Assembly (NCBI GenBank): GCA_039804165.1
Contig: JBDRZZ010000004.1
Coordinates: 45,956 to 109,955 of the forward strand
Direction of reading: 5' to 3'
Length of the DNA stretch: 64,000 nt
From: a candidate division WOR-3 bacterium
GTDB lineage: Bacteria; Hydrothermota; UBA3072
How positions within the stretch are numbered: position 1 is the stretch's first letter; every line of letters begins with the position of its first letter. Positions 44,117-52,551 of the stretch are shown here, piece by piece. Under the pieces are notes generated by a model that was not told the origin of the DNA, made no database searches, and was given only the letters and a program-made list of their open reading frames with translations. A program made the translations under genes and the position numbers.

Positions 44117-44932
44117 CTAAACACCTCCAAAAGCGGAGAACCCCCCATCAATAGGGATAACTACTCCATGAATAAACTTTGACCCTGGAGAAATTAACCA
44201 AATCACTGTAGAAATAAGATCCTCCGGGATCCCAAATCTTTTCATTGGAGTATGTTCAATTATAGCTTTTCCTCTTTCTGTCAATTTAGAGGTTTTCTCA
44301 TCTATCAGTAAAAATTTATTCTGTTCGGTCAAAAAAAACCCAGGAGCAATTGCATTCACCCTTATTTTATCTGAGTAATTTTGAGACATATATACTGCAA
44401 GCCATTTTGTAAAATTACTTACAGCAGCTTTTGCAGCAGAATAAACAGGAACTCTAGTAAGAGGACTAAAGGCTGACATTGAAGATATGTTTATAATAAC
44501 TCCTTCTCCTCTTTCAGCAATAACTTCTCCAAAAACCTGGGAAGCAAAAAAGGTCCCTAAAAAATTCAAATCAATCACCTCTCTTACAGCTTTCTCTTGA
44601 AGCTCAAAGAAAGACAAATTAGGTCCTGTAGTGGCTAACGCCTTATTTCCTCCAGCTCCATTTATCAAAACATCCACTTTTCCAAATTTTTTTAAAATTT
44701 TTTCTTTAGCTTCTAAAAGACTTTTTCTATTTTCTACATCTGTTTTAACTCCAATATTTTCAATATTTCTTTTATCTAAATCTTCACTAACTTCTCTAAT
44801 TCCACCCTCGGAAATATCAAGAATAGCAATTCTTCCTCCGAACTCACCAATAGCCTTCGCTATCTCAGAACAAAGAATACCGGCTCCCCCTGTAATAACA
44901 ACCACTTTTCCTTCAATATCGAAATATTTCAT
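44117..44932 (-). CDS. SDR oxidoreductase, probable fructuronate reductase (mannonate oxidoreductase)
   Basis: 271 residues from the ATG at 44932, chosen because GGAGG lies just before it (the upstream ATG at 44944 would leave no site). Rossmann motif VVITGGAGILCSEIAKAIGE, catalytic ISSMSAFSPL and YSAAK, and the C-terminal GFFLTEQNKFLL...HTPMKRFGIPEDL and IPIDGGFSAFGG, which are typical of the SDR-type mannonate oxidoreductases of Bacillus uronate operons. It follows uxaC by 17 bases, so reducing fructuronate to mannonate is the consistent role. Gluconate 5-dehydrogenase is the main alternative. Confidence 0.8.
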   Translation of the reverse strand: MKYFDIEGKVVVITGGAGILCSEIAKAIGEFGGRIAILDISEGGIREVSEDLDKRNIENIGVKTDVENRKSLLEAKEKILKKFGKVDVLINGAGGNKALATTGPNLSFFELQEKAVREVIDLNFLGTFFASQVFGEVIAERGEGVIINISSMSAFSPLTRVPVYSAAKAAVSNFTKWLAVYMSQNYSDKIRVNAIAPGFFLTEQNKFLLIDEKTSKLTERGKAIIEHTPMKRFGIPEDLISTVIWLISPGSKFIHGVVIPIDGGFSAFGGV

Positions 44933-44949
44933 TATCTCCTCCATAAATA

Positions 44950-46314
44950 TTATAATTTCACAAGTCTTTTTGTGTTCAGATAAGAAACATCTTCAACAAT
45001 TCTAAGAGCCACTTCAAAAGGAATCTGACCTCTTTCAACCATCTTTCCAACCACATTACATAAAGTTCTTCTAAAAACCTCAATCCTAGAACCATAAGAT
45101 AAAAGCTTTCTTGAATCACTCACCATTCCCAAACAGTTTGCAAGAAGATCTACAGAACTCGTGTAATTAAGATGAAATTCAATTCCAAAAGGACTATCGT
45201 TAAACCACCATGGAGCTCCTATCATCACATTAGGAAAAGCTCGTGCAATTGTTGTAATTGTAGGAAGATGGGTAGGATCTAAACAATAAAGCACAATTAT
45301 AAGATCTTCAAATTCATTTAGAAAATATCTCAATCCTTCTGCGAAATCTATATTTTGAGTTGAAATATCACCTCCAGAATCAGCGCCAAGAGTCTTATAT
45401 AATTTTCCCCTATAATTTCTCAAAGCCCCAATATGAAGTTGAATAAACCAACCCGCATCTTTATTTATTTTCCCAATCTCATAAAGCATAAAAGCCTTAA
45501 ATTTACTTACCTCTTCTTGAGTCAATTCCATTCCTCTATATGCTTTATCATAAATCAAAGAGACTTCTTTTTCTCTCACAGGAAAAGAATAAGGCCTCTC
45601 CAATCCAAAATCACAGGAAATACACCCATGTTCTTTAAAATATCTTTGGCGTTTTTCTAAAGCTGAAATTAGCCCAGAAATACGAGAGGTATTTTCCTTT
45701 GTAATTTCTCCTAACCTTTCTATATAATTTTTCCATTTATCTTTTTTCTCAATCTCAATAGCTTTATCAGCGCGCCAAGTGGGAAGGATTATCGGACTAT
45801 CCATTTCTTTTTTAATCATTTCATGATTCTTCAAATCATCTATCGTATCATCAGTTGTGCACATAAGCTCTACTTTCATCTCTTTCAATAATCTCCTTGG
45901 TGAAAGATCTCCTCTTTTCAAAATAGAAGAGGCTTCTTCCCATATTTCCATAGCAGTTTCTTTTGATATAAGCTTTTTTATCCCAAATCTCCTTTTTAAA
46001 TCCAAATGAATCCACTCATAAGTAGGATTCCCAGCAAAAGAAGGAAAAACTTCTGCAAGAGCAAACCATTTCTCCTTATTTGAAGCATCACCAGTAATCT
46101 TATCTTCACTAACACCTCTTCTACGCATCAATTCCCAAACATAATGATCAGTTGCTCCCACTATTTCCCAAATATCTTTGGGTGATTTATCTTCTAAAAC
46201 TTCTTTTACATCAACATGAGAATGGAGATCTAAAATTGGTAAACTTTTAACTCTCTCAAAAAGCTCCTCGGCAATTTTTGTTTCTAAAAGATATCTATTA
46301 TCTAAAAATTTCAT
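44950..46314 (-). CDS. uxaC: Glucuronate isomerase
   Basis: 454 residues, TIM-barrel amidohydrolase relative. DLHSHVDVKEVLEDKSPKDI, GATDHYVWELMRRRGV and the WIHLDLKRRFGI and WFIQLHIGALRNYRG regions follow UxaC through the whole length. It converts D-glucuronate to D-fructuronate (and galacturonate to tagaturonate) in the cytoplasm. It is the first gene of a six-gene minus-strand operon and diverges from the secreted-protein gene at 46568. Confidence 0.94.
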   Translation of the reverse strand: MKFLDNRYLLETKIAEELFERVKSLPILDLHSHVDVKEVLEDKSPKDIWEIVGATDHYVWELMRRRGVSEDKITGDASNKEKWFALAEVFPSFAGNPTYEWIHLDLKRRFGIKKLISKETAMEIWEEASSILKRGDLSPRRLLKEMKVELMCTTDDTIDDLKNHEMIKKEMDSPIILPTWRADKAIEIEKKDKWKNYIERLGEITKENTSRISGLISALEKRQRYFKEHGCISCDFGLERPYSFPVREKEVSLIYDKAYRGMELTQEEVSKFKAFMLYEIGKINKDAGWFIQLHIGALRNYRGKLYKTLGADSGGDISTQNIDFAEGLRYFLNEFEDLIIVLYCLDPTHLPTITTIARAFPNVMIGAPWWFNDSPFGIEFHLNYTSSVDLLANCLGMVSDSRKLLSYGSRIEVFRRTLCNVVGKMVERGQIPFEVALRIVEDVSYLNTKRLVKL

Positions 46315-46459
46315 AATTTACCGCCTTTTTTATGATTAAAAAGGAAACCATTTTCTTCGTTTTTAAAGGTAATTGAAAAGTTCAATCTGTCAAGTGCATA
46401 TCCAAAACTTCACAAATTTGTCACAAAAAAATTACTCTTAGGGGGTTCAAAAAATCCCC
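46315..46459. promoter_or_regulatory. Divergent control region, uxaC operon / secreted-protein gene
   Basis: Contains a minus-strand TTGACA (46388-46393) without a convincing -10 box for uxaC, a 10-bp palindrome ACAAATTTGT (46412-46421), and AGGGG/CCCCT arms (46440-46444 and 46456-46460) abutting the plus-strand -35 box. The last two could be operators. No gene is seen. Confidence 0.35.
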
Positions 46460-46487
46460 TTGACAGTAAATTAAAAGAGTTTATATT
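46460..46487 (+). promoter_or_regulatory. Promoter outside the inverted-repeat segment
   Basis: TTGACA (46460-46465), 16-bp spacer, TATATT (46482-46487). The predicted start is about 46494, and the mRNA leader of about 74 bases contains the left inverted repeat. Confidence 0.75.
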
Positions 46488-46518
46488 ATAAAAAGAGTTT
46501 TTATGAGTAAGGAGATAA

Positions 46519-46546
46519 AATTGAAGAATCGTCAAAATATTAGGTT
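46519..46546 (+). repeat. Left arm of a 28-bp perfect inverted repeat
   Basis: It starts AATTGAAGAATCGTC and ends ATATTAGGTT. Its exact reverse complement is at 47483-47510, 936 bases further on. The two arms enclose the Shine-Dalgarno and the whole coding region but not the promoter or terminator. Confidence 0.95.
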
Positions 46547-46567
46547 AAACCAAAAAGGAGGTGAAGC

Positions 46568-47461
46568 GTGAAGAAATTCTTGGTGTTATTCTTGGCTTTT
46601 GTGCTTCTTGTGCTTCCTGCTCTTGCAGTCACAGTAGACTTTGAAGATAGGGAGATAGACTCCGAGAACATTAGACCTTTTGCCAAATATAGACTCTGGA
46701 AAGATAGAGCTATTCCAGCCCCTAAGGTTATAGGAAGTGAGCAAGGACTTCCGGTTCGCCATGGAACAAGGGGACTTTTACTCCCACTTGTTGATACTTC
46801 TGGCTTATTAACAACTACATCGAGATGGCTCCTTATTGCAAAAGATTCTGCAAGAGGTGGAGGACCTACTCAGAACGCTTTTGACCAAGAAATCTGCAAT
46901 AGCTTACAATTCGGTGATACATTATGGTATTATCTATATGTCCCAAGTAGCGCTGTTCAAAAGGTAGATTCTATTGTAATTTTTGAGAGAGACTCTGACT
47001 GGACTCACGACCTTTACACAATTTATCATATTCAGGATCTTACTCCAGATGCATGGAATGAGCTAATATCAACTGTTTCAGAGACCAATTATAAGGGCGA
47101 AGCTCTACAACTCCGCTTTATTCAGACAGACTTTGAAATTTATTCTGATTCAAGTTACTTAAACCCAGCTTGTTCACTCTATTTTGACTACTTCTCTACA
47201 GATGGACCATATGGCATTTTAATAAAAGATAAAAATGGAATAAAGCTTGAAGCTTTAATCAACAAGATAAAAATTTCTTCGGAAAAATCGGCTCTTGCAA
47301 TGGTTTCTGTTTACGGAGTGGATGGAAGTAAGAAGATGGATTTACCAATAATGATTCCGAACGAAGTTGAACTTACTGATTTACCAGCCGGTGTATACTT
47401 TGTTAGAGTTGTCTCGGGCCCTGGCTCTGCCCAGATAACAAAGCTTTTAGTTGTTAAGTAA
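46568..47461 (+). CDS. Secreted protein with FlgD/type IX-like C-terminal sorting domain, inside an inverted repeat
   Basis: 297 residues from a GTG start behind AAAGGAGGTG. Signal peptide LVLFLAFVLLVLPALA, then a beta-rich domain (TVDFEDREIDSENIRPF; DWTHDLYTIYHIQDLTPDAW) that looks like a carbohydrate-binding or jelly-roll module, and a C-terminal sorting domain (about 225-297) ending DLPAGVYFVRVVSGPG...TKLLVVK. It should be exported and attached to or released from the cell surface. It has its own promoter and a strong terminator. It is exactly enclosed by a 28-bp inverted repeat, unlike any other gene here. Its partner uxaC operon diverges from it. Confidence 0.85.
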   Translation: MKKFLVLFLAFVLLVLPALAVTVDFEDREIDSENIRPFAKYRLWKDRAIPAPKVIGSEQGLPVRHGTRGLLLPLVDTSGLLTTTSRWLLIAKDSARGGGPTQNAFDQEICNSLQFGDTLWYYLYVPSSAVQKVDSIVIFERDSDWTHDLYTIYHIQDLTPDAWNELISTVSETNYKGEALQLRFIQTDFEIYSDSSYLNPACSLYFDYFSTDGPYGILIKDKNGIKLEALINKIKISSEKSALAMVSVYGVDGSKKMDLPIMIPNEVELTDLPAGVYFVRVVSGPGSAQITKLLVVK

Positions 47462-47482
47462 AAAGAGGGGGATAGGACCCTA

Positions 47483-47510
47483 AACCTAATATTTTGACGA
47501 TTCTTCAATT
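47483..47510 (-). repeat. Right arm of the 28-bp perfect inverted repeat
   Basis: Exact reverse complement of 46519-46546, lying 21 bases after the stop codon and 2 bases before the terminator hairpin. Confidence 0.95.
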
Positions 47511-47512
47511 CT

Positions 47513-47538
47513 AAAAAGAGGAAAAAATTCCTCTTTTT
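47513..47538 (+). terminator. Intrinsic terminator of the secreted-protein gene
   Basis: AAAAAGAGGAA (47513-47523) pairs perfectly with TTCCTCTTTTT (47528-47538) around AAAA, followed by TATTT. It lies outside the right inverted-repeat arm. Confidence 0.85.
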
Positions 47539-47563
47539 TATTTAAAGATTAATCTAAAGCATA

Positions 47564-47591
47564 TTGACAAATAATCTTGATTTTTTATATT
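47564..47591 (+). promoter_or_regulatory. Promoter of proBA (leaderless)
   Basis: TTGACA (47564-47569), 16-bp spacer, TATATT (47586-47591), identical in boxes and spacing to the promoter at 46460. Only 8 bases separate the -10 box from the proB ATG. Confidence 0.75.
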
Positions 47592-47599
47592 ACCTAAAA

Positions 47600-48730
47600 A
47601 TGAATAAAAAATATAAAAGAATCGTTGTAAAAGTCGGAAGTTCTGTAATAACTTATTCCTCAGGAAAGCTAAACCTTACGATGATTGACAACATTGTAAG
47701 GCAACTTGTGGATCTTAAAAATCGTGGTAAGGAGATTATCGTTGTAACTTCAGGAGCGATTGGAGCTGGAATGGGTGAGTTAGGTCTTGATAAAAGACCG
47801 AAATTAATAACAGAACAACAAGCAATGGCAGCCATTGGGCAGGGGCTTCTTATAGGAGTATATAATAAATTTTTGAGAGAGTATGGAGAAAGAGGAGCAC
47901 AAATTTTATTGACTTCAAGTGATCTTGAAGACAGAACTCGCTATTTAAATGCCTTTAACACATTAATGACTCTTCTTGAATATGGAGTTATCCCTATCGT
48001 AAATGAAAATGATACGGTTGCAACAGCTGAAATTAAATTTGGAGATAATGACACTCTATCCGCAAAAGTGGCTGGACTTGCAGAAGCTGATCTTTTAATA
48101 AACCTAAGTGATGTTGAAGGACTTTATAAGGGAGACTTTTTAAAAAAGAGAAAAAAAGACATTATTCGGAAAGTTGAAAAAATTACTCCAGAAATTGAAA
48201 GTTTAGCAGGAAGTAAAGGAAGCGAAATAAGCATAGGAGGAATGGTAACAAAGATCGAAGCTGCAAAGATTGCTGTAGAATCTGGAATAACAATGGTAAT
48301 TGGTCCTGGTTATAGAAAAAACGTAATTATAGACATCGTTAATATGCTTGAAAATAATAAAAAATATGATATTGGAACAACATTTTTACCTACAGAAGAT
48401 ACTCTTTCTAAGAGAAAGCAATGGCTTAGCTTCAATCTCCCAATTTGTGGGAGTTTGGTTGTAGATAAAGGTGCTGAAGAAGCAATTGTAAAAAAAGGAA
48501 AAAGTCTTCTACCTGGAGGAATTGTGGAAGTAATTGGAAGTTTTCCTTCGGGAAGTTTAGTAAAGATATTAAATGAGGAAGGAAAAGAAATTGGAAGAGG
48601 TCTTGTTGATTATTCAAGCTCGGAAATAGAGAAAATCAAAAGGCATCACTCAAGTGAAATATTCTCTATCTTAGGTTACGTAAATCAGGAAGAAGTAATC
48701 CACCGAAGAAATTTAGTAATAGGAGTTTAA
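47600..48730 (+). CDS. proB: Glutamate 5-kinase
   Basis: 376 residues from the ATG at 47600; a TTG start 36 bases upstream lies in the -35 box and is excluded. Amino-acid-kinase domain (RIVVKVGSSVIT, VTSGAIGAGMGEL, FGDNDTLSAKVAGL, IGGMVTKIEAA) and a C-terminal PUA domain (about 285-365, GSLVVDKGAEEAI). It phosphorylates glutamate in the first step of proline synthesis; the domain order is that of E. coli ProB. The transcript should start at or next to the ATG, so translation is probably leaderless. proA follows 2 bases after the stop. Confidence 0.95.
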   Translation: MNKKYKRIVVKVGSSVITYSSGKLNLTMIDNIVRQLVDLKNRGKEIIVVTSGAIGAGMGELGLDKRPKLITEQQAMAAIGQGLLIGVYNKFLREYGERGAQILLTSSDLEDRTRYLNAFNTLMTLLEYGVIPIVNENDTVATAEIKFGDNDTLSAKVAGLAEADLLINLSDVEGLYKGDFLKKRKKDIIRKVEKITPEIESLAGSKGSEISIGGMVTKIEAAKIAVESGITMVIGPGYRKNVIIDIVNMLENNKKYDIGTTFLPTEDTLSKRKQWLSFNLPICGSLVVDKGAEEAIVKKGKSLLPGGIVEVIGSFPSGSLVKILNEEGKEIGRGLVDYSSSEIEKIKRHHSSEIFSILGYVNQEEVIHRRNLVIGV

Positions 48731-48732
48731 TA

Positions 48733-49992
48733 ATGGGGATAAAAGAAGAAGTAATCGCTCAGGCAAAAAAGGCAAAAGAAGCTTCAAGAGTTTTAGCTAA
48801 AGCTTCAACAAATCAAAAGAATGAAGCCTTGCTTAATATGGCTAAAAATTTGGAAGATTCTATTGATAAAATAATTGCTGCTAATAAAAAAGATATGAGC
48901 TCTGCAAAAAAAGCAGGGCTTAGCAAGGTCCTTTTGGACAGATTAGAACTAAACGAAAAAAGAATTAAAGGAATGACAAAAGGGCTTAGAGAAGTTGTTC
49001 AGTTAGAAGATCCAGTTGGAGAAATTATTGGAATGAAAAGAAGACCTAATGGTCTTGAAGTTGGAAAAGTGAGAGTTCCTCTTGGAGTAATTGGAATAAT
49101 CTACGAAGCAAGACCAAATGTTACTGTAGATGTTGCTGGTCTATGTCTTAAATCTGGAAATGCTGTTATTCTTAGAGGTGGTTCTGAAGCTTTTAATTCT
49201 AATAAGATATTAACGGAAATAATTCAAGATGGAATTAGTAAGGTTGGTTTACCGAGGGAATCCGTCCAATTAATCCAAACAACGGATCGCAAAGCTGTTG
49301 ATGTTTTATTAAAATTAAACGAATATTTAGATGTTTTAATCCCAAGAGGTGGAGAAAGCTTAATCAAACGAGTTGTAAGAGAATCGAGAGTTCCAGTTAT
49401 AGAAACAGGAACAGGAAATTGCCATGTTTATGTAGATTCCTATGCAGACATTGATATGGCTATTAAAATTGTTTATAATGCAAAAACAGACCGCCCCAGT
49501 GTTTGCAACGCAGCAGAAACTCTTCTTGTCCACAAAGACATTGCAGAAAAGTTTCTTCCCCTTATGTATAAGAAATTTTCTGAAAAAAATGTAGAACTTA
49601 GAGGATGTCCTCTTACAAGAAAGATTCTACCTGATATAAAAAAAGCAACCGAAGAAGATTGGTATAAAGAATACCTTGATTACATTATGGCAGTGAAAAT
49701 TGTGAATGATATTGATGAGGCTATAAATCACATAAATAAGTATAGCTCTAAACACTCTGAAGCTATTGTCACAAACCACTATGAGAATGCAAATAAATTT
49801 TTAAGAGAGGTTGATTCCGCAGCTGTATATGTTAATGCTTCCACAAGGTTTACTGATGGAGGAGAATTTGGGCTTGGAGCGGAAATTGGAATAAGCACTC
49901 AAAAGCTCCATGCAAGGGGGCCTATGGGCCTTACTGAACTTACATCCACCAAATTCATAATAAGAGGCAACGGGCAAATAAGAGAGACTTAA
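48733..49992 (+). CDS. proA: Glutamate-5-semialdehyde dehydrogenase
   Basis: 419 residues, aldehyde-dehydrogenase fold. Catalytic Cys in DRPSVCNAAETLLVH, cofactor and loop motifs VPLGVIGIIYEARPNVTVD and PVIETGTGNCHVYVD, and the C-terminal GLGAEIGISTQKLHARGPMGL. It reduces glutamyl-5-phosphate to the semialdehyde, the second step of proline synthesis, and is coupled to proB. proC is not in the window. Confidence 0.96.
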   Translation: MGIKEEVIAQAKKAKEASRVLAKASTNQKNEALLNMAKNLEDSIDKIIAANKKDMSSAKKAGLSKVLLDRLELNEKRIKGMTKGLREVVQLEDPVGEIIGMKRRPNGLEVGKVRVPLGVIGIIYEARPNVTVDVAGLCLKSGNAVILRGGSEAFNSNKILTEIIQDGISKVGLPRESVQLIQTTDRKAVDVLLKLNEYLDVLIPRGGESLIKRVVRESRVPVIETGTGNCHVYVDSYADIDMAIKIVYNAKTDRPSVCNAAETLLVHKDIAEKFLPLMYKKFSEKNVELRGCPLTRKILPDIKKATEEDWYKEYLDYIMAVKIVNDIDEAINHINKYSSKHSEAIVTNHYENANKFLREVDSAAVYVNASTRFTDGGEFGLGAEIGISTQKLHARGPMGLTELTSTKFIIRGNGQIRET

Positions 49993-50026
49993 AATAAAAA
50001 CTCCATTTAATTTTAAAGGGGTCTAA

Positions 50027-50581
50027 ATGCCTATTTCATTTTTTGATACATGGATTTTTACCTGGATTATATTACCAATTTTAATATTCCTTTCAAGAGC
50101 GGCTGACGTATCTCTTGGGACTATGCGAATCATATTTGTCTCAAAAGGACAAAGATTCTTTGCCTCTCTTTTAGGATTTTTTGAAATTTTAATTTGGATT
50201 GTTGCAATTACAAAAGTTATGCAGAATATAACCAATTTCTTTTATTATATAGTTTACGCTGGAGGTTTTGCAACAGGAATCTATCTTGGGATAATAATCG
50301 AAGAAAAACTTGCTCTTGGACTTTTTAGCATCCACGTTTTTACTACAAACGATGCAAAAAAACTCCTAAAAATCCTTAGAGATAATAACTATGGAGTAAC
50401 AAGCAGAATTGCTCAAGGTGAAAAAGGAAAAATAAATGAGCTTTTCATTGTAATTAGAAGAAAAAATCTAAATCCTGTAATGAAAATCTTAAGAGAGTAT
50501 GACCCCAGTGCTTTTATTTCTATTGAGGATGTGCGATTTGTAAAAGGAGGAACTTTTCCTGACCTTTCAGATAAAAAATGA
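50027..50581 (+). CDS. UPF0316/DUF2179-family membrane protein
   Basis: 184 residues: three membrane helices (about 8-25, 40-60, 65-85; FFDTWIFTWIILPILIFLSR and RAADVSLGTMRIIF), then a soluble DUF2179-like alpha/beta domain (about 100-175, HVFTTNDAKKLLKIL). The family's function is unknown. It lies 34 bases after proA with an AAGGGG site before the ATG and may be read from the same transcript. Confidence 0.85.
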   Translation: MPISFFDTWIFTWIILPILIFLSRAADVSLGTMRIIFVSKGQRFFASLLGFFEILIWIVAITKVMQNITNFFYYIVYAGGFATGIYLGIIIEEKLALGLFSIHVFTTNDAKKLLKILRDNNYGVTSRIAQGEKGKINELFIVIRRKNLNPVMKILREYDPSAFISIEDVRFVKGGTFPDLSDKK

Positions 50582-50584
50582 AAC

Positions 50585-51940
50585 TTACATAGGAGGAGGT
50601 TTTATTAATCCCTCTTTTATAAGAAGTTGGGTTTCATTTCTTGATTTGGTTATTATTTCTATAGCTTTATTCCTCAATTCGTTTTCACTCAAATAAACTC
50701 TCGCAACTCCCTCTTCGATCGCTTTAAGTCCTACTGCAACAGCTTCATTAACGAAAACCTCCCATTCATCCATCGAAGGAACAATGTAAGTTTCTTTTAA
50801 GCCTTTCTCTTCAGCTGTTTTTGCAATAGCATAAGATGCAGCTATTATCATTTCATCAGTTATTGTCTTTGCATTTACATCAAGAGTTCCTCTAAAAATT
50901 CCCGGAAAACCAAGAGAATTATTTATTTGATTCTCAAAGTCTGAGCGACCAGTCCCTACAATCCTCGCTCCCGCCTCTTTTGCTTCCCAAGGCCATATCT
51001 CTGGAATTGGATTCGCCACCGCAAAAACAATTGCATCCTTATTCATTTTTCTAATCCACTCTTTTTTTATTGTGCCGGGTCCGGGAGTAGAAGCTGAAAC
51101 CATAACATCAGTTCCTTCTATAGCTTCTCCTATATCACCTTTTTTATCTTCTCCATTTGTTATACAAGCAAGTTCCCATTTATAAGGATTAAACTCCTTA
51201 TTTCTCTCAAGATCTTCTCTACCTTTATGAAGAATTCCTTTACTATCAGCAACCACAACATTTTTTGGATCTACCCCAGCCTTAAAAAGAATTCTACAAA
51301 GAGCAATATTTGCTGCTCCAGCTCCTATAATTGAAAACTTCGCTTTATGAATCTCTTTTCCAACCAATTTCAACGCATTAATGATACCCGCAAGTTCTAT
51401 AGAAGCAGTCCCTTGTTGATCATCATGCCAAACAGGAATTTCAAGGTCATTACGGAGTCTATCAAGAATATAAAAACATTTAGGGTTTTCAATATCCTCA
51501 AGATTTATTCCTCCAAAGGAAGGGGAAACTATTTTCACTGTCTCAATAAATTTCTCTGGATCTTTTGTATCCAGAACCAAAGGAAAGGCACTCACTCCTC
51601 CAAGATATTTAAAGAGAAGACATTTCCCTTCCATCACCGGCAAACTTGCAAAAGGGCCAATATCTCCAAGTCCAAGAACTCTTGTGCCATCAGAGATTAC
51701 CGCTACATTATTCCATTTATTCGTAAATTTGTAGATAAGAGAAGGATCTTTATAAATCATTCTACAGGGTTCTGCTACCCCGGGAGTATACCAAACGCTA
51801 AAGTCTTCTAATTTACTTACAGAACACTTTACAGAAACTTCTATTTTCCCTTTGTAAAATTCGTGCCACCTTGGAGCTATCTCCTCTGGAAGTTTAGCCT
51901 TCCTTTTTAAATTTTCTATTATTTCATTTTCTTTCTCCAT
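50585..51940 (-). CDS. NAD(P)-dependent malic enzyme
   Basis: 451 residues, the short bacterial form without the phosphotransacetylase half. VWYTPGVAEPCRMI (with the conserved Tyr), LGLGDIGPFASLPVMEGK, WHDDQQGTA and the Rossmann FSIIGAGAANIALCRIL. It oxidatively decarboxylates malate to pyruvate. It lies directly after the fumarase beta gene (no gap), so the operon turns fumarate into pyruvate. Confidence 0.94.
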   Translation of the reverse strand: MEKENEIIENLKRKAKLPEEIAPRWHEFYKGKIEVSVKCSVSKLEDFSVWYTPGVAEPCRMIYKDPSLIYKFTNKWNNVAVISDGTRVLGLGDIGPFASLPVMEGKCLLFKYLGGVSAFPLVLDTKDPEKFIETVKIVSPSFGGINLEDIENPKCFYILDRLRNDLEIPVWHDDQQGTASIELAGIINALKLVGKEIHKAKFSIIGAGAANIALCRILFKAGVDPKNVVVADSKGILHKGREDLERNKEFNPYKWELACITNGEDKKGDIGEAIEGTDVMVSASTPGPGTIKKEWIRKMNKDAIVFAVANPIPEIWPWEAKEAGARIVGTGRSDFENQINNSLGFPGIFRGTLDVNAKTITDEMIIAASYAIAKTAEEKGLKETYIVPSMDEWEVFVNEAVAVGLKAIEEGVARVYLSENELRNKAIEIITKSRNETQLLIKEGLIKPPPM

Positions 51941-52549
51941 TTATAACTCCTTAATAATTCTTCTTTTAATCTTCTCTAAGTTTTTCATCCACTTCCTCAT
52001 AAGATCATTATAAAAACTATTTCCCCTTGCATCCATAGTTACCAAAAGAGGTCCAAAGTTTTCAACTTCTAAAATCCAAAGAGCTTCTGGTATTCCAAGC
52101 TCCTCCAAGAAATAAACATTTTCTACTTTCTTTATACATTTTGCAGCAAGAACTCCTGCTCCTCCTGGAAAATGAGTATAAACTGCACCCACTCTCTCTA
52201 AAGCTTTTAAAGTCTTCTCTCCCATTCCCCCTTTACCAATTATCATTTTCACATTAAACAAACTCAAAAAATCACTTTCAAGATTTTCCATCCGGATTGA
52301 AGTTGTTGGCCCTCCTGATAGCACTACCCATTTACCTTTCTCCTTTCTTACAATGGGTCCTGAATGAAAAAGAGCCATTTCATGAAGATTAAAAGGAAGT
52401 TCCTTTTCATTCTTTTTTAATTCAATTAATCTTTTATGGGTTTCATCCCTTGCGGTAAAAACCTTACCAGTTAAGAAAATAATATCCCCAATAGATAAAA
52501 TTTTAACGTCTTTTTCTAAAAGAGGGGTTTTAAGGTAAAACTTTTTCAT
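51941..52549 (-). CDS. Class I fumarase / tartrate dehydratase, beta subunit
   Basis: 202 residues. The C-terminal swivel domain of two-subunit class I hydro-lyases: GDIIFLTGKVFTARDETHKR, HSGPIV, LSGGPTTSIRMENLE and IGKGGMGEKTLKAL. It works with the alpha subunit encoded 2 bases upstream. Neighbouring malic enzyme and TRAP transporter favour fumarate over tartrate as substrate. Confidence 0.92.
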   Translation of the reverse strand: MKKFYLKTPLLEKDVKILSIGDIIFLTGKVFTARDETHKRLIELKKNEKELPFNLHEMALFHSGPIVRKEKGKWVVLSGGPTTSIRMENLESDFLSLFNVKMIIGKGGMGEKTLKALERVGAVYTHFPGGAGVLAAKCIKKVENVYFLEELGIPEALWILEVENFGPLLVTMDARGNSFYNDLMRKWMKNLEKIKRRIIKEL

Positions 52550-52551
52550 TT

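Noticed and set aside
46519..47510. Inverted repeat as ends of an insertion sequence or MITE
   Set aside because: There is no transposase, no flanking target duplication, and the enclosed gene is a secreted protein with its own start site; the arms sit precisely between promoter, gene and terminator.
51347..51811. Open frame antisense to malic enzyme
   Set aside because: It is a shadow of the conserved malic enzyme frame with no motif and no start signal.
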